Part shown: piece after piece, positions 34,360-43,181 of the stretch | Layout of the letters: every line of letters starts with the position of its first letter | How positions within the stretch are numbered: position 1 is the first letter of the stretch | From: Comamonadaceae bacterium | GTDB lineage: Bacteria; Pseudomonadota; Gammaproteobacteria; Burkholderiales; Burkholderiaceae_C | DNA: 64,000 nucleotides | Reading direction: 5' to 3' | Assembly (NCBI GenBank): GCA_947455145.1 | Contig: CANGME010000002.1 | Coordinates: 248,001 to 312,000, forward strand | Translations under genes and position numbers: made by a program | Notes under the pieces: model-generated | Databases searched by the model: none | What the model saw: only the letters and a program-made list of their open reading frames with translations | Told to the model about the DNA's origin: nothing

Positions 34360-35769
34360 ATGCATGAAATCATCTGCCCCCACTGCAGCAAAGCATTCAA
34401 AATCGACGAGGCGGGGTACGCAGATATCCTGAAGCAAGTTCGCGACGGTGCGTTCGAGCAGCAGTTGCATGAGCGACTTGAATTGGCCGAGCAAGACAAG
34501 CGCAATGCCGTCGAGCTTGCCCAGGCCCAGGTCGCCAGCGCAATGCAGAAGACTGCTGTAGCCAAGGATTCCGAAATCCAGGCACTCAAGGCTAAGCTGG
34601 ATGCGGGTGAAGTTGCGCGCAAGCTCGCCGTGACCGAGGCCCTGAGTGCGGTGCAAAAAGAGCGTGACGCGCTGGCGAACGAACTTGATCAGGCAAAGCG
34701 TGAAAAGCTAGCGGCTTCTGAGCTGGCCGAAGCCAAGCTGGCGAACGGGCTACAGAATGCCACCGCCACCAAAGACGCGGAGATTCAAGGCCTGAGAGCA
34801 AAGCTCGATGCCGCCGAGGTCATACAAAAGTTGGCGATCACCGAGGCTGTGAATGTCGTCGCGCGGGAACGCGACGAGTTGAAGAACGGCCTGGCGCGGG
34901 CTGAGCTTGAAAAGCAGCTCGCCGAAAAATCGCTCAAAGACAAGTACGAGACGCAGATCAAAGACCGCGATGACGCCATAGAGCGCCTGCGCGACATGAA
35001 GGCGCGCCTGTCCACCAAGATGGTGGGCGAGACGCTGGAGCAGCACTGCGAGACGGAGTTCAACCGCATTCGCGCGACAGCGTTTCCACGGGCCTATTTC
35101 GAGAAAGACAACGACGCGCGCACCGGCAGCAAGGGCGACTACATTTTTCGCGACCTGGACGAGTCTGGCACCGAGATCGTGTCAATCATGTTTGAAATGA
35201 AGAATGAGAACGACCGCACCAGCACGAAGAACAAGAACGAAGACTTTTTGAAGGAGCTGGACAAAGACCGCACTGAGAAGGGCTGCGAATACGCCGTGCT
35301 GGTCTCCCTGCTGGAGCCAGACAGCGAGCTGTACAACACCGGCATCGTGGATGTGTTCCACCGCTTCCCCAAGATGTACATCGTGCGCCCCCAGTTCTTT
35401 CTGCCCATCATCACGCTGCTGCGCAACGCAGCGATGAACTCGCTCAAGTACAAGTCGGAGCTGGCGCTGGTGAAGGCGCAGAACATTGACATCACGAATT
35501 TTGAGGCCAGCCTCGATACCTTCAAGACCGCATTCGCGCGCAACTACGACCTTGCATCCAACAGCTTTAAAAAGGCAATCGATGAGATCGACAAATCCAT
35601 CGACCACCTGCAGAAAACCAAAGACGCTCTGCTTGGCACTGATCGGAATCTACGTCTTGCAAACGACAAGGCGCAAGACGTGACGATCAAGAAGCTGACG
35701 CGGGGCAACCCGACGATGGCAGCCAAGTTTGCGGAGCTCAAGAGTTCTGGTTCTGCCGATGCTGAGTAA
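34360..35769 (+). CDS. DUF2130 coiled-coil protein with nuclease-like fold
   Basis: A 469-residue protein. An N-terminal CPHC zinc-ribbon half (residues 6-9) is followed by a long coiled coil (about 30-215), then the DUF2130 domain with [10 protein letters not shown] (about 256-265) and IMFEMKNEN (about 276-284), a D...ExK arrangement typical of restriction-like folds. The coiled coil holds two copies of a 69-residue unit, starting [14 protein letters not shown] (69) and [14 protein letters not shown] (138), each followed by KLAxTEA and RERDEL-like segments. Function is unknown. The start has an AGAGGAAG site. Confidence 0.87.
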   Translation: MHEIICPHCSKAFKIDEAGYADILKQVRDGAFEQQLHERLELAEQDKRNAVELAQAQVASAMQKTAVAKDSEIQALKAKLDAGEVARKLAVTEALSAVQKERDALANELDQAKREKLAASELAEAKLANGLQNATATKDAEIQGLRAKLDAAEVIQKLAITEAVNVVARERDELKNGLARAELEKQLAEKSLKDKYETQIKDRDDAIERLRDMKARLSTKMVGETLEQHCETEFNRIRATAFPRAYFEKDNDARTGSKGDYIFRDLDESGTEIVSIMFEMKNENDRTSTKNKNEDFLKELDKDRTEKGCEYAVLVSLLEPDSELYNTGIVDVFHRFPKMYIVRPQFFLPIITLLRNAAMNSLKYKSELALVKAQNIDITNFEASLDTFKTAFARNYDLASNSFKKAIDEIDKSIDHLQKTKDALLGTDRNLRLANDKAQDVTIKKLTRGNPTMAAKFAELKSSGSADAE

Positions 35770-35832
35770 GTCAAGTCATAGAATGCTACGCATTTGATAG
35801 CTGCTTACGCAGGTTTTACTAGGCATAGAACC

Positions 35833-36963
35833 CTATTTGGCTTGTAACTCATACCCCGTACTGCGCCCCCCACCCTCCAACCTGCGCAGCACGCCGTGCG
35901 CCAGCAGGTCGTTGATGTCGCGCAGCGCGGTGTCGGCAGAGCACTTGCCTAACGCCGCCCACTTGGCGTTGGTGAGCTTGCCTTCCAGGCCATCCAGCAC
36001 GCGGTTGAGCACCTGGGTTTGCCGCGCGTTCATGGGCATGCCTGCCCAGCGCTGCCAGAACTGGGCCTTGTCCAGCACGCCCGCCAGCGTGGCGTCTGCG
36101 CCCTGCACGGCGCGCAGCAGGCAGCCCAAAAACCAGTTGAGCCAGGGCGTCACGTCTAGCGGGCCTTTTTGGGTGGCCTCCAATTTATCGTAGTAGTCCT
36201 TGCGTTCGCGCTGTATCTGGGCGCTGAAGCTGTAAAAGCGTTGGCTGGTACCTTCGGCGCGGGCCAGCGCCATGTCGCCCACGGCACGGCTGATGCGGCC
36301 ATTGCCGTCGTCAAAGGGGTGCAGGGTCACCAGCCACAGGTGGGCCAGCCCGGCTTTGATGAGGGCGTCGCCCAGCGGGGCGGCCTCGAACCATTTAAAG
36401 AAGGCATCTGTTTGTGCAGGCAGTGTGCTGGCGGGCGGAGCGATGAAGTGCACTGTCTCGCGGCCCACTGCACCCGACACCACTTGCATGGGGCCGCTGG
36501 CATCCGTGCGCCACGCGGCCACGGTGATGCGCACCCGTCCGCTGTAGCCGGTGGGGAACAGGGCAGCGTGCCAGCCAAACAGGCGCTCTGGCGTCAGGGG
36601 CTGCTCAAAGCTGCGGGTAGCGTCCAGCACCACATCCACCATGCCGTCCACATGCCGGTCGCTGGGGGCCAGGGCTCCTATGTCCAGCCCCAGCCTGCGG
36701 GCGATGGACGAGCGCACGGCGTCCAGGTTGAGGTGCTCGCCTTCGATCTCGCTGGTTTTGATGACTTCTTGGGTGAGTACCTGCAAGGTGGCTTGCTCGC
36801 GCTGGGCCAGGCCCAGATCGGCCATGCGCCCCATGAGCTGGCCCTGCGCGCGGTGCACCTGGGCGAGCGGCGCAGCCAGTGCAGCAGCGTCATAGCTGAG
36901 GTTTGGCCAGTCGGGCAGTTGCCAGATGTAGCGGGGAGTGCGGGTGGGGCGGTGTGGGCGCAT
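35833..36963 (-). CDS. Fic family protein (canonical)
   Basis: A 376-residue protein with the DUF4172-like N-terminal region (YIWQLPDWPNLSYD), an inhibitory helix TSEIEGE (70-76), the complete Fic motif HPFDDGNGRISR (215-226) and a C-terminal winged helix (about 320-376). It should be able to transfer AMP or another nucleotide moiety to a protein hydroxyl, and to be autoinhibited by E74. It contrasts with the Gln-variant Fic at 28068. It faces the plus-strand DUF2130 gene and converges with it, 63 bp apart. Confidence 0.9.
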   Translation of the reverse strand: MRPHRPTRTPRYIWQLPDWPNLSYDAAALAAPLAQVHRAQGQLMGRMADLGLAQREQATLQVLTQEVIKTSEIEGEHLNLDAVRSSIARRLGLDIGALAPSDRHVDGMVDVVLDATRSFEQPLTPERLFGWHAALFPTGYSGRVRITVAAWRTDASGPMQVVSGAVGRETVHFIAPPASTLPAQTDAFFKWFEAAPLGDALIKAGLAHLWLVTLHPFDDGNGRISRAVGDMALARAEGTSQRFYSFSAQIQRERKDYYDKLEATQKGPLDVTPWLNWFLGCLLRAVQGADATLAGVLDKAQFWQRWAGMPMNARQTQVLNRVLDGLEGKLTNAKWAALGKCSADTALRDINDLLAHGVLRRLEGGGRSTGYELQAK

Positions 36964-37089
36964 GCGGCGATTATGCGGCTTATTCTACGCAAATTGTGCG
37001 GTGAATAGGGCCGAAATACGGCGCATGGTGATACCGTTGGATTATTTTTGCTATCTATTTAATAGCTGCTTGCGCAAATTGCACGTGGT

Positions 37090-37332
37090 CTACACACTGC
37101 TTTCATCATCAATCTGCGCCCATTCGGCAAGCTTCATCTGCAGATCTTCTTTGCTCGGTAAATAAAGCTGGTATTTCCGGGCGTGGATGTTTGCGTCTTT
37201 ACGCAGAGCGATTTCTACCAGTGCCTCGTGTTTCCTCTTGCACAGCAAGATGCCGACAGTGACCACCGAAAAGTACGCCAAGATCACCGGCACCTCCAAG
37301 GCCACGCGCCCCACGGTCATCTGTCGCAGCAT
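37090..37332 (-). pseudogene. C-terminal remnant of a DUF1016 (YhcG-type) nuclease
   Basis: Residues VGILLCKRKHEALVEIAL and KYQLYLPSKEDLQMKL match the end of DUF1016 proteins, which are PD-(D/E)xK-type nucleases of about 350 residues. Only about 55 family-like residues remain; the part before YFSVV does not fit the family. The catalytic core is gone. It lies in the only sizeable gene-poor stretch (36964-37473), which otherwise holds AT-rich sequence and the operator described next. Confidence 0.72.
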
Positions 37333-37415
37333 CTTTCAGATGATTTCTGCCAAGCAATTGTGTGATATTGATCTAGACGGCCATCGCTACAACTTGCCAC
37401 CACAAAGAGAATCTA

Positions 37416-37457
37416 TTGACTTTTATTGTTAATTTGATAAATTACCTATTATCAAAT
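37416..37457 (+). promoter_or_regulatory. Promoter-like sequence with 9-bp inverted repeat upstream of AAA ATPase gene
   Basis: TTGACT (37416-37421) could be a -35 box with TAAATT (37438-37443) as -10, spacer 16 bp. Overlapping the -10 is a perfect inverted repeat, ATTTGATAA (37432-37440) and TTATCAAAT (37449-37457), 8 bp apart. This is the layout of a repressor operator. No dedicated regulator gene is adjacent, so autoregulation by the ATPase is possible. Confidence 0.5.
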
Positions 37458-37473
37458 AATCACAAATAAAGCC

Positions 37474-38676
37474 ATGATCCACTTCCCACGAACAGCCTTG
37501 GCGCAAACGCTGGTGACCGCCCTCCAGGGTAAGGCGGTCTTTGGTGACGCTCATAACGGGCTCTTTCTCGCAGCCCCACGGCGCACCGGAAAATCCACAT
37601 TTTTGCAAGCTGATCTGAAGCCCGCGCTGGAGCAGCAAGGCGTGGTGGTGGTTTATGTCGATCTGTGGGCGGATCAGCGGCGAGACCCCGGCACCTTGAT
37701 TGCCGAAGCCATTGGCCGGGCTTTGCAGCCCCGTTTGGGGCTGGTGAGTAAAGCGGCCAGGGCTGTGGGTGTGGAGAAGGTGACGATTGCAGGTGCGCTC
37801 ACGATTGACACCAGCAAAATCGGCAAGTTGGATGGTGTCACGCTGCCCGAAGCACTGCGCGTGCTGCGAGAGGCGGCCAAGGCCCCGGTGGCTTTGATCA
37901 TTGACGAGGCGCAACACGCCTTGACCAGCGAGGCGGGCGAAGCGGCCATGGCCGCGCTGAAGTCAGCGCGCGATCAGCTCAACCGCCCTGGCGAGGTGAA
38001 CCTGATGCTGGTGATGTCCGGCTCTGACCGTGACAAGCTCTTGCGTTTGGTGAACACCAACGGCGCGCCGTTTTACGGCTCTCAGATTCAGCGTATGCCA
38101 GAGTTGGATCAAGACTTCTTGGCCCATATCGTGCAGTTGATTGAAGTCCAGCGGCCCGATGTGAAGCCGGTGGATGCCGACATGCTGTTGGGCGCATTCC
38201 GAGGGTTTGGTTCTCGCCCGCAGTTTTTTATGGAAGCCCTGGGTCAGGCGCTGAGCCCGCTGGCCAACTTGAGCACCCGGTTTGAGGTGGCCATGCTGGA
38301 GTCGGCCCGCCAACGCCAAGCAGATGACGAGGCGCAAATGGAGTCGGACTATCTGGGGCTGAGGGCCATAGAGCAAGCCGTGCTGTGGCGCTTGCTGGAG
38401 CAAGGGCAGCGTTTTCGGCCCTATGACGCAGAGGCGCTGCGCTTTTACCGGGATAAGACGGGCCAGCCCGTCACAGCGCAAAAGGCCCAGAACGCGCTAG
38501 AAGCTTTACGCCAGCACGCACCCGCCATGGTGTGGAAGTCTGCACGCGGTGAGTACGCGGTGGATGACGCCGCCATGCACCGCTGGTTTGAACGGCGTGT
38601 AGAAGGGGCCACTTGGCCACCTGCCGATACGCAGTTGAAGTTGGATTTGGAAAAGTCGCCGCACAAAGGCGTGTGA
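37474..38676 (+). CDS. AAA+/STAND-like ATPase of unknown function
   Basis: A 400-residue protein. Walker A is APRRTGKST (34-42), Walker B LIIDEAQH (141-148), and a sensor-1-like VMSGSDRDKL follows. The C-terminal half is helical with FRDKTGQPVTAQKAQNALEAL, a winged-helix-like part (about 300-375). It resembles single-gene ATPases found in accessory islands and prophages. No effector domain is visible. It is the last gene of the island. Confidence 0.78.
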   Translation: MIHFPRTALAQTLVTALQGKAVFGDAHNGLFLAAPRRTGKSTFLQADLKPALEQQGVVVVYVDLWADQRRDPGTLIAEAIGRALQPRLGLVSKAARAVGVEKVTIAGALTIDTSKIGKLDGVTLPEALRVLREAAKAPVALIIDEAQHALTSEAGEAAMAALKSARDQLNRPGEVNLMLVMSGSDRDKLLRLVNTNGAPFYGSQIQRMPELDQDFLAHIVQLIEVQRPDVKPVDADMLLGAFRGFGSRPQFFMEALGQALSPLANLSTRFEVAMLESARQRQADDEAQMESDYLGLRAIEQAVLWRLLEQGQRFRPYDAEALRFYRDKTGQPVTAQKAQNALEALRQHAPAMVWKSARGEYAVDDAAMHRWFERRVEGATWPPADTQLKLDLEKSPHKGV

Positions 38677-38689
38677 CGCAAACTCAAGC

Positions 38690-39796
38690 TCACCCCCACG
38701 GATCCACACAACAATGCATCGCGCTCGCATCCCCCTCGCGCCCAACCGTTAGCAGCGCCTCTCTGACCGCATTCAAACCAAAGCTGTGGGTGCACATTTT
38801 CTCGAACGGGTACTTGCCTGAGGCGATCAGCGCGATGCCCAGCTCCACCGCCTGATGGCTGTGGCCGCGCACGCCTTTAACGGTGAGGTTTTTCTTGAAC
38901 AGCAAGTCGCTGTCGAACTGCGGGATCGGCACGCCTTTGCGGCCACACAGCAAAACCCGACCGCCTTTGCGCACCAGTTGTAGCGCCGACAGAATCGTGC
39001 CGGGGCCGCCGGAGGCACAGTCGATCACCAAGTCGGCCATCAGCCCACCGGTGTGGTCGGCCACGGTCTCAAGTAAATCCTCACTCTCAATGTTGATGGT
39101 GTGGTGCGCGCCCATTTCTCGGGCCAAGGCCAGCCGGGGGCCATCAGCGGCCAGCCCGGTCACGATGATGCAACTGGCACCCGCCTCACGTGCGGCCACC
39201 ACGCAGGCCAAGCCTTGTTGACCTGGCCCTTGCACCACCACCGCCATGCCCAACGTAGCTCCGCCTTGAAAAATGGCCCACTCCACGCCGTTGCCCAAGG
39301 GCAGCGCCAAGGTGGCCAGGGCAGCAGGCACGGACGAGGGCACGGCGTGAAACACGGTGTTGGGGTGCAGGTACTGGTACTGCGCAAAGCCACCCCACAA
39401 GGACGGTTGCACGCTAATGGACGTGGAGCCGTAGCGCACACCGTTGCCCACCAGCGTGTCGGTGGCGTCGCACAGGCGGTAGTCGCCGGTGCGGCAGAAG
39501 TGGCAATGGCCGCAGGGCAGGTACTCTTCCAGAGCCACGCGGTCGCCCTCTTTCACACCCCAACGCTTGGCGGCAGAGGCACCCAGCTCGGTCACAAAGC
39601 CGACGGTTTCATGACCCAGAATCAGCGCCCCTTTGCTCTGGGGGTAGTTCAGGAAGTAAGGCCAGTCGCTACCGCAAACGCCGGTTTTTTCGACCTTGAG
39701 CAGGCCAGCGTCGTGCGCGATGGCGGGGCGGTCGAAGGAGCGCACTTCCACCTGCTTGTCAGGCAGGGCGACGGCGGCGAGGATGGTGTGGGTCAT
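38690..39796 (-). CDS. Zinc-dependent alcohol dehydrogenase family protein
   Basis: A 368-residue medium-chain dehydrogenase. The catalytic zinc site is GVCGSDWPYF and GHETVGFV; the structural zinc cysteines are in CGHCHFCRTGDYRLC. The nucleotide-binding loop is VVQGPGQQGLA, slightly off the GxGxxG pattern. It probably oxidises a hydroxylated ring product or side-chain alcohol. Third gene of the Bug-Rieske-dehydrogenase operon; its ATG overlaps the Rieske stop by one base (TGATG). Confidence 0.9.
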   Translation of the reverse strand: MTHTILAAVALPDKQVEVRSFDRPAIAHDAGLLKVEKTGVCGSDWPYFLNYPQSKGALILGHETVGFVTELGASAAKRWGVKEGDRVALEEYLPCGHCHFCRTGDYRLCDATDTLVGNGVRYGSTSISVQPSLWGGFAQYQYLHPNTVFHAVPSSVPAALATLALPLGNGVEWAIFQGGATLGMAVVVQGPGQQGLACVVAAREAGASCIIVTGLAADGPRLALAREMGAHHTINIESEDLLETVADHTGGLMADLVIDCASGGPGTILSALQLVRKGGRVLLCGRKGVPIPQFDSDLLFKKNLTVKGVRGHSHQAVELGIALIASGKYPFEKMCTHSFGLNAVREALLTVGREGDASAMHCCVDPWG

Positions 39797-41073
39797 CAGA
39801 TGGACTTGATGCCTGTGCCCGCTCTCGCAGCCAGTTCTGCTTTCAGCTCCGGGTAAGCCAAGTTCACTGGGCCGACGAAGGACGCTGAGCGCACGTGCTG
39901 CGACTCGGTGGTCAGGCCGGGGGGCGTTTCACCGTCAGGCAAGTCGGTGGCGGCCTGGATCAGGCGGCGGCGCGCCTGCACGATGGCCAGGTCGGTGGAA
40001 ACCAAGCGTTCTTTAGAGCGGTCAACAATCGGCCCCATGCTCTCTTGCAGTGAGGCGTCTTGCATCGCAATGCCTTTAACGCCACTGAAGTAGCGCCCGG
40101 TCTTTTGCCCTTCGCGGTCGATCAAGTAATCGTTGCCCTTGTTGGCCACGGGGATGAAGGTGCCGGGAATCAGCGCCGCAAACGCGCCGTCTTCATGCTT
40201 CATGGCGTGCAGCTCGGCCTCGCCCAAGGGGCGCGTGGGGTGGTGCGCCCACGTCCAGACCAGGCAGTGCTCGTCATCAATCGGCACCCAGCCGTGGCCG
40301 CGCAGGGCGTTTTCGCCATAGGGCGGGATGATGGTGTACCAGGGCATGATCCACTGCGTCACGCGCCAGTAGCAGGTCTCGGCGTCAATGGGGCGCTTCA
40401 CGGCAATCAGCAAACCCGCGTCGGATTTGTTGACCTCAAACACGGGCCGTTTGTTGGCAATGAATTTCGCGCCCGAAGTGCCCACATGCAGTGGGTCGGT
40501 GGCCAGCTCGCCGCTGTGTAGCCAAGCGACGTGGCTGGAGTCAATGCCGCCTTCCATCGCTTGCAAGTAGTTGCTCTCTTGAATGCGCTTGGACGCGTAG
40601 CGGTGAGTGTCCGGCACCATGGCCCACTCGTACTCGGGTAGTGGGGGTTGCTGCTCGGGCGGGCCCATGTAAGTCCACACCACGCCGCCGCGCACCTCGC
40701 ACGGGTAGGCATTGAGCTTGACTTTCTCGCACAGCTTGCTGGTTTCGGGCTCGGAGGGGATGTCGGTGCACTGGCCGTTGGCGTCGTACTTCCAGCCGTG
40801 GTAGGGGCAGCGCAGGCCGTCGCCCTCGTTGCGGCCAAACCAGAGAGAGACCCGGCGGTGCGCGCAAAACTCGTCCATCAGCGCGATCTTGCCCGTGGCA
40901 TCGCGAAACGCCACCAGCGACTCGGACAACAGCTTCACCCGCACCGGCGGGCAGCCGGGCTCAGGCAACTCACGCGCCAGCAGCGCGGGAATCCAGTAGC
41001 GGCGAAACAGCGTGCCCATGGCAGAGCCGGGGCCGGTTTGGGTGAGGACTTCGTTTTGTTCAGTGGGGTTCAT
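39796..41073 (-). CDS. Rieske non-haem iron oxygenase, catalytic subunit
   Basis: A 425-residue protein. The Rieske cluster ligands are C70xH72 and C89xxH92 (EFCAHRRV and LRCPYHGW). The mononuclear iron site is visible as GGIDSSHVAWLHSG (H181 and H186). It resembles the phthalate 4,5-dioxygenase and phenoxybenzoate dioxygenase alpha subunits, which hydroxylate carboxylated aromatics. No ferredoxin reductase gene is adjacent, so electrons must come from a partner encoded elsewhere. Located 13 bp after the Bug gene. Confidence 0.92.
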   Translation of the reverse strand: MNPTEQNEVLTQTGPGSAMGTLFRRYWIPALLARELPEPGCPPVRVKLLSESLVAFRDATGKIALMDEFCAHRRVSLWFGRNEGDGLRCPYHGWKYDANGQCTDIPSEPETSKLCEKVKLNAYPCEVRGGVVWTYMGPPEQQPPLPEYEWAMVPDTHRYASKRIQESNYLQAMEGGIDSSHVAWLHSGELATDPLHVGTSGAKFIANKRPVFEVNKSDAGLLIAVKRPIDAETCYWRVTQWIMPWYTIIPPYGENALRGHGWVPIDDEHCLVWTWAHHPTRPLGEAELHAMKHEDGAFAALIPGTFIPVANKGNDYLIDREGQKTGRYFSGVKGIAMQDASLQESMGPIVDRSKERLVSTDLAIVQARRRLIQAATDLPDGETPPGLTTESQHVRSASFVGPVNLAYPELKAELAARAGTGIKSI

Positions 41074-41086
41074 GTTTGTTCCTTGC

Positions 41087-42052
41087 TTACTCTTGCGCGA
41101 TGTTGGCTTTCTTCACCACCTGCGCCCACATTTTTAGATCGCTGGTCACCAAAGCTTCCAGCCGTTCAGGCTTGCCGCCCGCCGTGTCCACGCCGACTTT
41201 GTCCAGCGCTTCTTTTACATCGGGCAAGACCAGCAGCTGGTTGATTTCAGTGTTCATTTTTTGCACCACGCTTGCAGGTGTACCGGTGGGGGCCATCACG
41301 CCAAACCAGGCCTCGCTCACCACCTTGGGCACGCCAGCCTCCGCCATGGTGGGCAGGTTGGGCAGCGGGGCCACGCGCTCGGGGCTCAGCACGGCCAGCG
41401 CCCGCATCTTGCCGCTCTGCACCAGCGGCAAAGCGGTTTGCAGCACCACCACACCCGCTTGCACATGACCCGCCGCCAAGTCATTCAAAGCGCCCGCCAT
41501 GCTCTTGTAGGGCACATGCAGCAGCTTGATGCCCGCCTCTTGCATGAACAGCTCCATCGTCAGGTGCTGCACGCCGCCCAGGCCGGGTGAGGCGTAATTC
41601 AAGCTGCCTGCGGGCTGCTTTTTGGCGTAGTCCACAAACTCGCGCACGGTCTTGGCGGGCACTTTATTGGCCACGATCAGCACCAAGGGGCTGGCGCCCA
41701 GCATCACGACGGGTACAAAACTTTTGACGGGGTCGTAAGGCAGTTTGGTTCGCAGTGCGGGCAGGGTGCTGAAGGACGTCGCCGCAAATAGAAAGCTGTA
41801 GCCATCTGGGTTGGCCCGCGCCCCGGCTTCAATGCCGATGCTGCCACCCGCGCCGACCTTGTTCTCCACCACGATCGGCACGTTCCAGCGCTGCGTGAGC
41901 TTGGGGCCGAGCAGGCGCGCTAGCTGGTCGCCGGTGGTGCCTGCCGAGGTTGGGACGATGAATTGAATGCTGCGGTTGGGGTAGTCCTGCGCGTGGGTAA
42001 GCGCAGTCCAGCAAATCAGTGTGACCCAGACTATTCCACTAGTTATTCGCAT
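41087..42052 (-). CDS. Bug-family substrate-binding protein 6
   Basis: A 321-residue receptor: short signal MRITSGIVWVTLICWTALTHAQ, then DYPNRSIQFIVPTSAGTTGD, ARANPDGYSFLFA, LPYDPVKSFVPVV, HVPYKSMAGALNDLAAGHVQ and PTMAEAGVPKV. Its loop SAGTTGD differs from the PGGxxD of most paralogues. It opens the operon with the Rieske oxygenase, which suggests an aromatic acid ligand (inference). It is divergent from Bug 7, with 93 bp between starts. Confidence 0.92.
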   Translation of the reverse strand: MRITSGIVWVTLICWTALTHAQDYPNRSIQFIVPTSAGTTGDQLARLLGPKLTQRWNVPIVVENKVGAGGSIGIEAGARANPDGYSFLFAATSFSTLPALRTKLPYDPVKSFVPVVMLGASPLVLIVANKVPAKTVREFVDYAKKQPAGSLNYASPGLGGVQHLTMELFMQEAGIKLLHVPYKSMAGALNDLAAGHVQAGVVVLQTALPLVQSGKMRALAVLSPERVAPLPNLPTMAEAGVPKVVSEAWFGVMAPTGTPASVVQKMNTEINQLLVLPDVKEALDKVGVDTAGGKPERLEALVTSDLKMWAQVVKKANIAQE

Positions 42053-42145
42053 AAGTTGCTTTCGTCAAAATTGAAATTCTCTGGTCGATTATTCGGGCCA
42101 CCCAGTCCGTGTGCAATACTTGATTTCCCTACTCAGGAGACACAC

Positions 42146-43156
42146 ATGGTTATCAAAATCAGCGGTGTATTCAAGCCGCGGGCCGCTCTGCTCGGTCTGT
42201 TACTCGCCACCAGCGTAAGTGCCTGCATCGCCCAATTGGCATCCACAGATTCTTACCCTACAAAACCCGTTCGCATCCTCGTCGGCTTCACGCCCGGCGG
42301 TGGGCCTGACATTACCGCGCGCCTACTCGCACAAAAACTCACAGAGAGCTGGAAGCAACCCGTGATTGTGGAAAACCGCCCCGGCGCGGGCAGCAACATC
42401 GCAGCGGGGGCGCTGGCCACGGCCCCTGCTGATGGCTACACGCTGTTGTCGGTGTCGTCGGCCCACGCCGTGTCACCGGCCATTTACGCCAAGTTGCCGT
42501 ATGACGTGGCCAAAGACTTCGCGGGCATTAGCCTCACGGCCACGGGCCCGGCGCTGCTCATCGTCTCCCCGCAATTGGGTGTGAAGAACGTGGCTGAGTT
42601 GGTGGCGCTGGCCAAGGCCAAACCCGGCCAGCTCAACTACTCATCGGCCGGCGTGGGCAGCGGTGCGCACTTTGCGGTGGAGTTGCTCAAGGCGCAAGCC
42701 GGTATCGACCTGGCGCACATCCCCTTCAAAGGCATCCCCGAGGCGCTGACCGAGACCATGGCGGGCCGCACGCAAGTCTTCATCGCACCCTTTGCCAGTG
42801 CCATCAATTTGGTTAAAGACGGCAAGGCCATCGCCATCGCCGTCACTGGACCTAAGCGCATGGCCGAGCTGCCCGCGTTGCCCACGGTGGCCGAGTCGGG
42901 CGTGGCGGGCTTGTCCAACTACGAGTGGGTTTTTTGGTATGGCTTGCTGGCCCCGGCGAAGACGCCGCGCAACATCATCGCCAAGCTCAATGCCGAGGTG
43001 AGTGCGATCTTGAAACAACCCGAAGTGCGCCAACGCTTTGCCCCGCTGGGCATTGACCCGGTGACCAGCACGCCCGAGGAATTTGACAAACTGATTGCCG
43101 CTGAGGTGGCCAGCTTTACTCGCCTGGCCAAGGCCGCCAATATCAAACTCGACTAA
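42146..43156 (+). CDS. Bug-family substrate-binding protein 7, possible lipoprotein
   Basis: A 336-residue receptor starting at ATG 42146 with an AGGAG site. The signal region MVIKISGVFKPRAALLGLLL ends in TSVSAC, which fits a lipobox (VSAC), so membrane anchoring after lipidation is possible. The mature part has SYPTKPVRILVGFTPGGGPD, TAPADGYTLLSVS, LPYDVAKDFAGI, HIPFKGIPEALTETMAGR and PTVAESGVAGL. It lies 25 bp before the enol-lactonase-like gene. Confidence 0.9.
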   Translation: MVIKISGVFKPRAALLGLLLATSVSACIAQLASTDSYPTKPVRILVGFTPGGGPDITARLLAQKLTESWKQPVIVENRPGAGSNIAAGALATAPADGYTLLSVSSAHAVSPAIYAKLPYDVAKDFAGISLTATGPALLIVSPQLGVKNVAELVALAKAKPGQLNYSSAGVGSGAHFAVELLKAQAGIDLAHIPFKGIPEALTETMAGRTQVFIAPFASAINLVKDGKAIAIAVTGPKRMAELPALPTVAESGVAGLSNYEWVFWYGLLAPAKTPRNIIAKLNAEVSAILKQPEVRQRFAPLGIDPVTSTPEEFDKLIAAEVASFTRLAKAANIKLD

Positions 43157-43181
43157 CCCTATTCAACGCAAAAGTAACCCC

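Noticed and set aside
36169-37008. 279-residue plus-strand frame
   Set aside because: Antisense to the canonical Fic gene, which has an intact catalytic motif; the plus-strand translation lacks any domain.
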